A stretch of DNA of 64,000 bases from Hirundichthys speculiger. Its lineage: Eukaryota; Chordata; Actinopteri; Beloniformes; Exocoetidae. Every line of letters begins with the position of its first letter. Positions within the stretch are counted from its first letter, which is position 1. The notes under the pieces were generated by a model. That model saw only the letters and a program-made list of their open reading frames with translations, made no database searches and was not told the origin of the DNA. A program made the position numbers and the translations under genes. Shown here piece by piece: positions 47,050 to 58,580 of this stretch. The stretch spans positions 829,501 to 893,500 of the forward strand of contig JAGFBZ010002033.1 in NCBI GenBank assembly GCA_018398805.1, given 5' to 3'.

Positions 47050-47551
47050 ACAGGTCCAGAAGTATATGGACAGTGACAGAGGGAGGAAAGTTGGAAAGGG
47101 AGTGGAGGGAAAGATTAGAGATTAGAACTACTAATATGAAGTCAAAGGAAATCTTAATTTATTAGAGATATTAAAATCCTTAGGTGTGATGAAAACAACA
47201 GTTTTGTAATGACACTGTGTGCAAATGCAACTCAAGACTTTTTGAAGGCAAAGGAATGGAATAGTCTTGAATGGCCAAGTCAGTCATTTGATCTTGGCCC
47301 AGCAGAGCATGTTTTTTAGTTTTTTTTAAGAAAAAAAGGCCCACAAAACAACCAGCAACTGAAGGTGGCTGCAGTGAAGTGTCTGACAAAACAACTCCAG
47401 GGAGTAAAACTCACAATCTGGTGATATTCATTGACTCTGGACTTCAGGCAGTCATTGACTGCAAAATAATCTAATCTAAATATTAAGAAATTAGGATTTT
47501 GTTTATAACTATCTCAGTTTGTCCAAATGTTTTTGAGGCCCTGAAATTAAA
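47050..47551 (+). mobile_element. Short Tc1-like relic with both ends
   Basis: The left end (CAGGTCCAGAAGTATATGGACAGTGAC, from 47050) and right end (GTTTGTCCAAATGTTTTTGAGG, around 47518-47540) resemble inverted ends of a Tc1-type family. Between them, around 47220-47320, the + strand reads TQDFLKAKEWNSLEWPSQS and then FDLGPAEHVF, a decayed form of the transposase block EWPSQSPDLNPIEH. The front half of the transposase is missing and stops follow. Total length is about 0.5 kb, against about 1.2-1.6 kb for complete elements. Confidence 0.75.
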
Positions 47552-47571
47552 GCCATTACTTAAAATGTAAT

Positions 47572-47615
47572 GATAATAATAATAATAATAAGAAGAAGAA
47601 GAAGAAGAAGAAGAA
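47572..47615 (+). repeat. (AAT)n(AAG)n compound microsatellite
   Basis: Seven or so AAT units run straight into about nine AAG units, a few bases beyond the Tc1-like relic at 47050-47551. Confidence 0.9.
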
Positions 47616-48005
47616 TTCAAACCCCTCTGGTTTACCTGTATGAGAAGAGACTGTGACAGGACATTTTTCTTTCTGCACCTCAACTATTCATCCTTGAAAG
47701 AGTAGTCATTCCTCCCCTTAAAATCATCTTCAGATGTGAATCTGTGGAATGAGTTGTCAAGAAAACAAATTGATCTTTCAGTATGACATGGTGTAATAGG
47801 GTCTGCGTGAATTAATTCATCACTAGTGTCTGTACGGTATTCTCTATTTGAGCTGTTTTTGACAGCCTAATCTCCAGTAGGTGGTTACCACATGGTCTTA
47901 ACTCGGATCTGATCTATTGCTCCTGGAAGGATTGTGTCTTTAAGGTAGGTTCAGGAAAAAACCCTTCTATGTGCTCACGGTTGTTGAAGTATGAAGCATA
48001 ACTGG

Positions 48006-48057
48006 ACCATGAACAGACTGTGTGCACTTCCATCTGTGCACACAGTCTGTTCATGGT
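48006..48057. ncRNA. Perfect 22-bp hairpin, 8-nt loop (possible small-RNA precursor or palindrome)
   Basis: Bases 48006-48027 and 48036-48057 are exact reverse complements over all 22 positions; the loop is TTCCATCT. It lies alone in col23a1 intron 2, not inside a recognised repeat. A microRNA precursor usually has a longer, imperfect stem, so an RNA role is only one possibility. A recent inverted duplication (for example template switching) or a MITE remnant could equally give it. The inverted repeat itself is certain; the type is tentative. Confidence 0.3.
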
Positions 48058-49970
48058 GTGAATCTGAAAGCAAACTTAGATGTATCATTGCAACTGAAAC
48101 CCTTTGTCATTTGTCAACATTTTGTTTCATTGTTTAACTGTAGGAAAACACTACAACTTGATGGGCTTTTTGTGTTTTATTCCTGTGTGTTACCTAGTTA
48201 AGTTATTCTCATCTTCTTGAAACAGGTAACACAATATTTACTTATCACATGAAATCTGTCTGTTCCTCATCTTTGCTTGGAAACAGTTTTAGAGAACAAT
48301 CATAAGCCAGCTTGTAGCCTGGTTTATAACACAGGATGTTTATTGATCACACACAAACTTGTCATGAAACACATGTGCACTTATATTGGTTGTGAGTCAT
48401 AATGACATCATTAAGAAAAGTGAGGATAGGGGGAGAGCAGCAGAAGAGCCAGAGGGGGATTGGGGTGTGAGTCGTGTCCTGTGGGCTCCATAACAGGTCG
48501 GACCTGCGTGTTTAAGGGGGTAAATTGGGTGTTTTATGAAAAAAAAAAAAAAAACAGATCAAATGACTTGGCTCACATTGTCCGTTCATCTGTCTGTCAG
48601 TCTCTCAGTCTGCTGAAATGTTTAGAGGTCTGCCAACTGTCAGTCATCATTCCCTGAGTCTCCCACACGGACACACATGCAAACACACACATTGCACAGC
48701 CTCCTCAGCTCTCAGCTGTAGCTCATGATGGAGACATTGCAGCTGAGCCGAGTTAGATGAGCTGTATTTGGACAAATATAACACGAAAACAAAAGGAGCC
48801 CGAGGAGCCCATCTAACCTGGTTATATAGAGAGCACTCACCACGTTACAGCGCAGGGGCCCAGAGTACACAGGTATATAGATGCAGCATAAACACCTACT
48901 CTTACAAACAGATGCGCAGCTATGAAGCTATGCCATATGCGCACGTGATAGAAGCACATGCACATTTTGCCTGCAATCCAACAGCTCCATTAAGTACCAT
49001 ACAGAGAACAATATAGGCATCTTTATGTGACGAATGTATGTTCTTTCCTCTATGCGGCCATTATTTATTCGTCTCTTTTTTTCCCCACTTCCACACAACT
49101 GTGTTCTTGGATAGTTTGCATGTGATTGACATGCATGGAAAACAGTCTGCTTTATGCGTAGCAGGCCCACTCCATGCTCCAGTCTCCTGCTGGTTGTGAT
49201 TGCATGTGCTATTTGGCCCTTTAGACTTGTATACTGTCAGCTACGTTTGTGCTATGTGAAGTGGTATTGTGGTAACACTGTATGGATTTAGGACAGACAA
49301 GCTAAACTGATATCTTATTCAAAGTTGGGAGATTAAAAAAAACTAAAATGCCAGTGTGAATAAAATCCTGTTTTTCATTTACATTTCATTCACACACTTA
49401 CAAACATGTGAGCATATTTAAGGTACTCTGACGCCCCTGTCTCCAATTAGATGTTTTTTTTGCACATGCAGCCCATGTGTGCACGGTATGACGCTACTTC
49501 TGCCCATTGAAGCACGCTCGCTCACACGCGGCAGACAGCTCCGGGAAAGCATCAGAAACATACGCTTTCAACAAAAGAACCTGCATCTGGCTGTCGTAAT
49601 GAACAACAGTGTCTCTACAGCAAGAATAAAAGACATTTACAATAATCCTTTTGAGTGTCTGAAAAAAAGAGGCACATTCTTTTTGTGTAGTGAGAACTAT
49701 AGTTAAAGTGAAAAGCATGAAAAAGCTGTAAATATTGTGGTTTTTGATGATGAGGGGTGTAAGCAAACTGACATTTTTTTGTAATTATTGGAAGCTTATG
49801 AAGCTATCTTGGACAGACACTGATGAGCCTTTTCTCCTTTCAGACCAGCAGAATGTTTATTTGATGATTTGGAGTCAGAAGCCTCTGACAGCGTTACATC
49901 ATTTGAGTCAACTGGATCAACAACTGTGAATGTATCTGAAGGCACACCTTCAAACACAAGCGACTCCATG

Positions 49971-50470
49971 CATGACATCATGGGAAAATCAAAAATCAAC
50001 CAAGACTCAACGAAAATGATCACGGACCTTTAAATTTAAGATGTCAAAGGAACCATGTCCATCTGTTCAAACAATAATACACATAGCATACGAGCACAGT
50101 CATCACGATGCGACTCGGGAAGTTGAGGATGTCTGTGTCCCAGAGATGAACATGCTTTAGAGCAAAATGTGCAAATGAACCCAGAAACAGAAAAAAAAAA
50201 AAGAATGAGAGAGCTTGTAAAGATTGAAACCGGTAAGCCAGTACCACCTGAAAGCCCACAGAGCAAGAGAAAGCCACTGCTCCAACACCACCATAAAAAC
50301 ACCAGATTGCAGCTGCACACAGAGAGGAAGATCTTAACTTCTGGAGGTGTGTCCTGAGGTCTGCTGAGACTAATACTGAACTGTTTGCTCATAATGATCA
50401 CTGTTATGTTTGGAGTAGAAAGGGAGAAGCTTGTTGGGCTCAGAACACGATCCCAGCAATCAAACATTGT
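49971..50470 (+). mobile_element. Degraded Tc1-like transposase fragment
   Basis: Blocks in order match the N-terminal two thirds of a classical fish Tc1 transposase gene: CATGACATCATGGGAAAATC at the start; CCATGTCCATCTGTTCAAAC in the paired-type DNA-binding part; GTGTCCCAGAGATGAACATG; AAGCCACTGCTCCAACACC; and ATGTTTGGAGTAGAAAGGGAGAAG. Many stops and deletions break the frame, and the catalytic C-terminal part after the 'TIPAIKH' position is missing. The copy ends just before an ATCT/AT microsatellite. Confidence 0.8.
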
Positions 50471-50589
50471 CAGAGGCTTGTGGACGGCTGCCAAAGCTGT
50501 TTTAGCCAAGTGAATAGTTTTAAAGCAGTTCTATCAAATATTAATCAAGCATGATGTAACTTCTGATTTGAAATAAAGAAACAAATAAT

Positions 50590-50777
<188 letters not shown>

Positions 50778-52184
50778 GTAATCCCTCATACTTCGCAATC
50801 TCAGCAATCACAGCCTCAGTACATCTCGGAGTTTTCAAAAATATTAATCAAAAAAAAATATTTGAAAAAGAATTTTAAAAAAAATTCAAACGAAGCGCGC
50901 AAGGCTGAAGTGAAACACATCACATCAAGAATGAGTCTCGGAAAGCAACAAGAGCCAACGCGGTGAAATGGTTTCATCTGTCTAGTATCATAGTATCATT
51001 ATCATTACGATATTGAATTATTAAGAGGTGCAGAAGTTAAGTTACATATCTCTCTTTGTGGATTGATTGTAACTGTAACATTAATACAATAATGCATCTT
51101 TTTTCTCTTCTCTACATCCGTTTTTATGAAAGATAACGAGGCATCATGTCTCCAAATAGATCTAAACAAAAACGATGGTCTGACAGATTTCTATGTCTTT
51201 ATACTGAAGGCTAAATGTGTCTTAAACTAAATCCTGCTTGAAGAGTCAGAGTCTTACTTCAACCCCACTTCTTGTTGGCTTCTCAAATCCTGTGTTTGGC
51301 TCAGTTAGACAGGGTGGGATTCAGCTAAAACCACTTCTGTCACTTTCAATGGACAGGATCTCGGCTTATTATTTGACATTCGCTCTGGTCTTTTTGGGCT
51401 GTGATTCAGTCAAGATGTTGAGCTGCAGAGGTCTGAACCAGTTTAATGCTGTAATTTAGTGGCTGGTACTTTACTTGACACCCACACACCTGCAAATCCA
51501 GAAGGTTGGCATCTCTTTACTGTACTTGTCCTCGTTCTCCCTTGTCCGCTCCAAGCAGCTATACATATGTTAAGAGCATTTGCTGCCTCGCCTGTGCTAG
51601 AGACTCTGCTGTAAAAGGGGACAGTAAAAGTTTCAGTGCACTGTAGAACATGATCCTCAACGAGCTGTTAACCATCAGCTGACCTGATCTGATCTTTCCC
51701 TCCACCCCCCTTTCCAGCTTTCCTCCCTCTTCACTTCCTTTTCTCTTGTTCTCATCCTCTCAGCCCCTCAGTTTGCTTGACACTCATTTCTTCAGGCCAT
51801 CATAGCTTTTCAGTAAATATTTCATTCCTTTTTTTTTTCCCACAGCCACTCCATCCACTTTTGTCTGTTACAGAGTGAGCATGTTTCAGTTTAAAAGACA
51901 TTTCAAAAGCACTTATGATGAAAAGATGCTCAGAATATTTGGAGATGGTTATTGCAAGTACATATGGAGCTCATATTTCACTATGAGAAATAACAGCGTG
52001 GCCAAAGTTCCTCAAATGAATATTGATATTTGAAGCGACCGGCTTCACCAGCTGAACTTAGCATCACTTAGTTCACATACAGCTTCTTGTGGCATCTTGC
52101 CCGTACATTTCCATATTTATGAAGTTGTTTCAATCACAGCTTTGTGTAGAACCCATTTAACCTGCCAACATGACATAATACTTA

Positions 52185-53215
52185 CAGTAAGGCCAAGTAT
52201 TTGGACAGTATCAGAGTTTTCATGAGTCAGAGTTTTTCTTTTACACCAGTACAGAGGATTTAAAAAATAAAATAAAGGTCTGTTACATGTTTTGTTTAAG
52301 GGGTTTCACAAAAATATGGCATTTAGGAATTACAGCCATTTTAAGCAAAGTACTTTATTTTCAGATGCTTAAACGTATTTTGACAATTTACTGAAAATTT
52401 TTAAGTGGTCCATCCCCTTGTTACTTTAAGACAAAAGAATTGGATAAAAGGTCAGAAATGTATATCAGGTGTGGAGATTTCAATAAAAGCAATACAAGCA
52501 ATCAATCAGGCTAAAAAAAAAAAAAGTCATATAAAAGTCATATAGCAAAAACTTCAGGTGTGGTCTTCAAAAGAGAGAGAGTGCTGGTGAGAACAACAAC
52601 ATCAAAACACCTAGAAGACGACAGAAGACAACGAAAGTGGATGATCCCAGAATCCTCTCCTTTGAGAAGAAAACTCATTCACAATATCCAAAAATAAATA
52701 AATAAATAAAAAATCAAGAACACTCTAGAGAAGGTAGGATTGTCATCGTCTACCATCCAGAGAAGCCACGATGAATGTAAACACAGAGGTCCTTTAAGAA
52801 TAGGAGAGCCAGGCTACATCAAAATGATGGGAAGAGAAAAGTATTTAGGATGAAAGGAACAGCTCATTATTTAAAGCACATCATGTGTCAAACATGGTGG
52901 AGGCAGTGTTATGGTACGGGCATGAATGGCTGCTGACAGAAATAGCAAGATGGATTCAGAGGTATATAGAGCTATAATCTCTGTTCACATTCAGCCAAAT
53001 GCTCCAAAACTGATGGAATGATGCCTCACAGTACAGATGGATAATGAGCCTAAACATACTACAAAAGCAACTCAGGAGCTTTTGGAGAAAAATAAATGAA
53101 ATATTCTTTGATGGCTGTCAGACGCCTGAACTCAGCCCATAAGAGCATATTTGTTTCAACATAAATTGATATTTAAGTCCTCCCTTGGAGCTTCTTTGGT
53201 AATCAGATATTGTTA
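52185..53215 (+). mobile_element. Degraded Tc1-like element, nearly full length
   Basis: It starts CAGTAAGGCCAAGTATTTGGACAG, an end typical of one Tc1 group. The + strand then reads through the transposase: VKHGGGSVMV (about 52890-52920), VQMDNEPKHTTKATQELLEKNK (about 53025-53095, the second catalytic aspartate region), and a frameshifted W-SDA-TQP stretch replacing WPSQSPDLNPIE. Frequent stops make it inactive. The 3' end is indistinct near the A-run at 53214-53229. Confidence 0.8.
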
Positions 53216-54539
53216 AAAAAAAAAAAAAATCATGTTTGCAAATATTTGAGGTTGTCTGAGCTTATGAGTTTAGAAAAAAGCAAATTATGCCTAGTCAAGG
53301 CCAGATGAAAAAGAGAAATTTTGATGCTTCTAAGTATTTGTGGCCATGAAGAAGTCTTTTTGTGGAAAACCAAAACCCAGGTGAGTTTAGAGGAAATCTA
53401 AGAATTATTAGTTGTCTCTTTAACAAACATCTGTTTTTTTTAAAGGGCTGGACTTTCTCTTTCTTCACCCACTTACCCATCGACTGACACAGACAGACCA
53501 TAACATGTTGGCAAGCGTCTCTTTTTCCGCATATTTCCTCTGTGGCTCTCATGGTGTAACTCCCCAGAGTATTTTGAGTCCACAAATCCACGGAAACATA
53601 AGCTCTCTTTCTCCCCATATAGCTCACATGTGTCAGCAGAGACACACATGTCAGCTTGCAAGCACGCTAAGTGGACCCCCTCCAAATTCCTCTGATCATT
53701 TTTAATGAAGTCCAATGCTTTATAGGGATCAGAGCAGCAGCGTTAGATTTGGGCTTTGAATAACCTCACCATGTGTTCTGCCATTAACGCAGAGGGCACA
53801 CATGTGATGGACAGCCTTTATGAAGTTAGTGCCCTGACGAACAAGTCCAAAGACTGGAGATGAGCACAAGGATCATCACCTCAGCTGAGAGGCAGATATA
53901 TGCACAGATGTATAGATAGACGTGGTGATAGACTGTCTGAGGTGCAAAAATGAAAGCACCTGCTCCAGAGAGTTGTAAGGTTGTAATCCCTGACAGGTGT
54001 GGAGGATGGATGGCATGGTTGGAGCGTTCATAAGGCACAGATAAAGACAGAAGACAAGAAGGAGCTGAAAGGGCAAATCACACATCAACGCTTAAGCGAT
54101 GCTGCTTCCTGTTGTGTGTCTGTGTTACAGGGAGCAGGAAACATGTGCGCTTATGCTTTAAAGATCCTCCATCAGTGCACATTTGCAGGCCAAGTGCCCT
54201 CTGGAGATTTCTTTCCGTTCTGTTCCGAAATGATTTCTTGTTAAGAAATGTTTTGTGCGGCACTGCAGCCCTCACAGTCTGATCCTGGTCCATCAATGAT
54301 ATGGAGTCATGGGAAAGTGAAAGTCCTTCCTCTTTCAGTTCTGAGGTTCCACATGTTGCATCAAAATCGAAGATCTTCCCACCCTAGGTCTTCACATGAC
54401 AAAGTAAGATCTCAGATGTAACACCAACATATGACATATTACATTGTTTCATTATTTATTTAACAAGGACTTATGAAAACAAAGAAGCAGCATGTGAATA
54501 ACCAAGAGTTAAGAGAGTTGGTAGCAACCAGCAACCACT

Positions 54540-55715
54540 TCAGTTGGTCCTCAGCAACAGAGAACTCCTCTATAAAACGGAGGATATGACAGTTTGCAGA
54601 TCTGGAGCATTTGGGAGCGTGTGAACATAATACCAAGGAGGAAAGACATCAGCAGTGATCTTAGGGAAGCAACTGTTGCTGAGAAGGGTTTTAAGACCAT
54701 TTCTGAGCTATAACAGACTAAACAGTCTATATTTAAAACCTGAGCAGAGCAGAACTGCATTTCTGACAGGCTCTTGCTCCAACTCCTTTTATCAAGAACA
54801 GTGAGTAAAAATGTCCAAAATACACATGTCAGTGTTTATCTAGCTAAAATGTTTAAATGGACCAAAATAAATTCAGTATGTTAAAAGAGAAAAATCCCAC
54901 CTGGTTTTGCTTGCAGAGTCTGAGATACAGTCAACACATAAGCAATCACTGGACGGTTTTGTTACTTAACTGCTGTGGTAAACATGAGTTTAATTTCAAA
55001 CTCAAGTTTATTGAAAGCACAAGACAAATACCTACAGCAGCGATCACTCATGTGATTCCCACATTCCTGTCAAATAATGGTAATTTTCTTTCTAATCTTT
55101 TTGTGGTAAACTGATTTTTTTGCAAATGCTTGTGGCTGACAAAAGCAAGCAGAGGACCACCAAACCACCAATGACTCTTCAGTTTGCTGATGTTCAGAAA
55201 CTGCTGACTTGCAATCAGTTTGAAACCTGCTGCTCCCCTATGGCAGTTCTTCGGATGACTATATGGTCATGATCAAAATGAGTTCATGAAGCATGTGATC
55301 ACACACTGCATGATTTAAACGAGAGTCCCAGCTTAACACCCTGTCATTTGATGCAGTTGCACTGTTAGCCATCCTCTATGAGCTTTGAGCTAATTTGAGT
55401 TCATGAGAGAGGATCAAGACATACATTAAAAAGGTTAGATTAAAGTGAGACATCAAAATGAGTCAACCATGAACCTCTCCATCTACGAAAGTATTCTGGG
55501 GTCAGATGTGAGACCACTGTGCTATAGGACAATGGTCCCACCACATCAGCGCAAATCTATGTCAAAATGCCCAAAAAAGAAAGGACTTGAATCAGGGGGT
55601 ATACAGAGTTTTTCCACACACTTTTTCAGCGTAGTTTTTGTTCAGTAAATAATGACACTGTAATATTGTTGTTCACCTGCGGTTACATTCATTTAATTTC
55701 AAGGCCTCTACATCA
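54540..55715 (+). mobile_element. Degraded Tc1-like element, interrupted
   Basis: Its 5' part (54560-54720) reads like the DNA-binding region of another Tc1 group (GATCTGGAGCATTTGGGAGCG, AACATAATACCAAGGAGG, GAAGGGTTTTAAGACCATTTC). Its 3' part (55495-55715) matches the end of the same group (GTCAGATGTGAGACCACTGTG, CATCAGCGCAAATCTATGTC, AGTAAATAATGACACTGTAATATTG, TTTCAAGGCCTCTACATC). The middle, about 54720-55490, is unrelated to transposase and includes copy A of a direct repeat. It is probably an insertion or replacement. Confidence 0.65.
54690..55070 (+). repeat. Dispersed direct repeat, copy A
   Basis: Landmarks shared in the same order with copy B (56080-56480): CCTGAGCAGAGCAGAACTGCATTTCTGACAG, CTCCTTTTATCAAGAACAG, AAAATGTCCAAAATACACAT, GCAGAGTCTGAGATACAGTCAACAC, GTTTTGTTACTTAA, and AACATGAGTTTAATTTCAA. 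About 1.4 kb separates the copies. Confidence 0.7.
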
Positions 55716-56079
55716 TTCACACACTTTCTAAAGTTTCCCAAAAAATAGCTTTTAAATGAAAAATAAATAAATGTTGCTGTGGTCAGTTAGTTGCCACAAA
55801 TGCCCCATGAGTTAAATATGACACAACAACTACATAGATAATATACAAATATATTTAAAAAAGTGTAGATTTTTGTGTCAAGGTCCAATAAATGAATAAA
55901 GCTCTTATGAACACTTTGACTTAAAAAAACATTATCTGTCTGTTATTTCATATGTCAGGCTTCACAAGATTAAGAACTGATGGGAACCAGATGACTTTTT
56001 ATGATGTCTTAATATATAAAACCTCTGACTTGAAATAGAGTGTGTTTTTGTTTTCACAGAGCTGCATGTGACTTATATC

Positions 56080-56480
56080 AACAAGAGCTTTAGCTGTCAA
56101 ACCAGAAGAAGATAAAACGGTCCATATTTCAGAGCCGAGCAGAATAGAATCACGTTCCTGACAGATCCAGCTCTATTCTCCTTTTACCAAGACCAGCGAA
56201 CGAAAATGTCCGAAAATACACATTTAGGTACAAATCTTATAAAATTAAAAAATAAATAAAATAAAATATGGTAACACACACAAAAAAAAAATCAACTTTG
56301 CAACCGTCTTTAAACTGTAGAGTCTGAGATAAAGTCAGCACAAACACAAAATCACAGGACAGTTTTGTTATTTAAAAGTTGTAGTGAATATGAGTTTGAT
56401 TTCAATTAATGATAATTAAGAGAAAAAAACCCTACAAAAATCAACCAGTTGATTGAGAGAGCAAACATCTACAGCAAATT
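56080..56480 (+). repeat. Dispersed direct repeat, copy B
   Basis: Matches copy A block by block (CAGAGCCGAGCAGAATAGAATC, CTCCTTTTACCAAGACCAG, AAAATGTCCGAAAATACACAT, GTAGAGTCTGAGATAAAGTCAGCAC, GTTTTGTTATTTAA, AATATGAGTTTGATTTCAA) with small insertions. No coding content is visible, and the family was not recognised. Confidence 0.7.
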
Positions 56481-56785
56481 CTGGGATACTTACATGTTTG
56501 ATTCATATATTCCTTACTCAATAGAAATATACAATACTGTTATTTCACTTCTATATTCTTTGTAACTTGATTATATTTAAGTTTGTAGTTTGTTGGATTT
56601 TAAATCAGCATTCATTGATAAATCAAGACAGTACATTAGATAAAAATCAAAGTGTGGACAGGTCATTGGACAGTACTAAGTACCAGTAGGATGCATTCAG
56701 GTGCTGCTAATCATAATCCCTTATTAAAACGGCCACTGAATGGAGGGTTGAGGACCGCCCACACTTCACATCCACATCATCACAT

Positions 56786-57310
56786 ATGGATAGGGTTAGG
56801 GTTCTGAGGCTCTCTGGTACTGACCTGCCTGGGGGTGAGACATCTGGGGCTGTCGTGGTAGCCCTGGGTTTCCTTTTGTTTTGTTTTTTATCCTACCTCC
56901 CTGCTCTCCTCCCCCACCATACCCTGTTGTCGTCTGCTGCACGTGGGGGCTCGACTCCTGATGGGCTGTGGTGGGATGGGTCGTCCTGGGGACCTGGTGG
57001 TGCTGGTGCTATGGGAAGCTGTTTGCTTTGGGGGGGGAGGGGGGGGGGGTGCTGCAGGCCTGCTTGGGTGGCTCCTGTGCGCCCGACACCTGGTCTCCTG
57101 GTGGGACTCTGTGCCCTCTGGGTGGGGGGGTTGAGCGCCTTGCCCCCTGTGGGGCAGTTGTGCAGGTGTCATGCGACGCCCTCGGTGCTGCAGGTGTCCT
57201 GGTTCCACTGGCTGGTACCGTCCCTGTATTCTGGGCTGGCCCTCTTTCTGGATGGTTCCTGATGGGCTGGAGAGGAAATCCGGTGCACTGGTGGGGGTCT
57301 GCTGAATGAC
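56786..57310 (+). repeat. GC-rich, G-skewed block (probable repeat, not a gene)
   Basis: This 0.5 kb stretch is far richer in G (GGTGGG, TGGTGG, GGGGG motifs; G-run 57030-57049) than the AT-rich intron around it. It is followed at 57440-57540 by a C/A-rich tract (ACACCACACGACGATACAC). Open frames overlap on both strands, which is a composition effect; none shows a protein motif. The pairing of a G-rich block with a CACA-rich tail resembles a dispersed fish repeat, but I cannot name it. Confidence 0.5.
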
Positions 57311-57784
57311 ACTGTCCCAACCAGTACCAGTGATTCAGCCTGAAGTACTGGTTACAGACAAGTGGCGTCAAACATGACTGCTTTATGTCTCTCTGCTGGA
57401 CTGCTTCAGCTCTGATGTGAGTCGGGGGGGTTACATCCAACATCACAACATAACCACACAACCACCATACACTCATTTATATACACCACACGACGATACA
57501 CAAACGCCAAACGCATCATCAAACAGCACACATTACATCTATCACCATCTTCTGTCTTCGTCTCTTTTTTTGTGCTTCAGTGTGATTTTAGTCCTCTCTG
57601 ACAGAATCAGTCTCAGGTCCCAGTAAAGTATGTTAGATCAGACTGTGAAGAAGACTGGTGAAGGAAACATTCACATCAGTTTTGTTTTGTTTTTTTTTTG
57701 CCAGTCTTGGCACTAACCCATATATATGGAGACAGTTGTTTAAAAGAAAAAAAAAAGAAAAACTCAAAAGAAGCAGATGTTTTG

Positions 57785-58010
57785 GCACTTTCCTGATCTG
57801 GAGCATTCAGGCATGTGAGGCCATCTGTCCAACAGCCAAAGATTGTTCCAAATTGAACAACAGGACAATGATCTTAAGGTCACCAGCAAATCTACGTCAG
57901 ATTGGCTAAAAAAAATGAAAGAATCAGAGGTTTGAACTGGCAAAAGTCCAGAGCTCAGAGTAAGTGAAACAGTGTGGCAGTACCTTCAGAGAGCTGTGTG
58001 TTAGTGAAAA
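57785..58010 (+). mobile_element. Tc1-like transposase fragment, same group as the 54.5-kb element
   Basis: The + strand reads QACEAICPTAKDCSKLNNRT, then SPANLRQIG, matching the transposase region where this Tc1 group has 'C(E)AICPTAK...KLGHATRQ...TPANL'. It continues with degraded AQSPDL-type sequence (CAAAAGTCCAGAGCTCAGAG) and AGAGAGCTGTGTGTTAGTG. Both ends are missing. Confidence 0.75.
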
Positions 58011-58339
58011 AAAAAAAAGTTATTTTGTTGTTTAATACAGAACTAACTAGGATCAGGGCAATTTTTAAAAATAATGTTTTCACACCAAAAACAGAGGATA
58101 AAAATATGGAGTTTGCACATGACCGTATCTGTGTGTTTGGTGCAGGCAATCTGGCAAATCTTAATAGTGACGCAGGCCAGGATGCCAGGCACCTTTGGGA
58201 ATGCTGGGAATGCTGGATGCCTTTTCACAATGACCTGTGTGTTTGTGTGAGATAAGTGAGAAAATCAAAGAAGTGAGCAAGTGTCCTTAAGGGAGCATAT
58301 TGACTCTTCCTTTTTTTAGTGACTTAAGCGGTGTGCAGC

Positions 58340-58580
58340 ACTTACTCACAGCAGAGCTAATTTAGCTAATACATTTTCCATGGGTGCTGTTGTAAATAGA
58401 CTTTCATCATATGAAGCTTTTTTCATTTGCAAGGCACGCAACCTCTTGTACTCCGGGTTTAAGAGAAAACTAATTCCCGTTGACATTGCAATTCTCACTC
58501 TATATTTGGCTGTTTGGCCTTTGAGCAGTCTAATTAAAAAATATTTCAGGAAATCAAGATCACGATAAGGTATGAAATTC
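58340..58580. promoter_or_regulatory. Possible conserved non-coding element in col23a1 intron 2
   Basis: A 240-bp non-repetitive block, free of microsatellite, with TAAT-type and GCAAGGCAC motifs (TTTAGCTAATAC, TCTAATTAAAAAATATTTC) and open frames on both strands. The look is that of developmental enhancers, but conservation is not visible from one genome. Confidence 0.22.

Noticed and set aside
56786..57262. 158-codon open frame in the GC-rich block
   Set aside because: Long frames exist on both strands through this G-skewed stretch; the predicted protein is Gly/Trp/Leu-rich and low in complexity, with no known motif.
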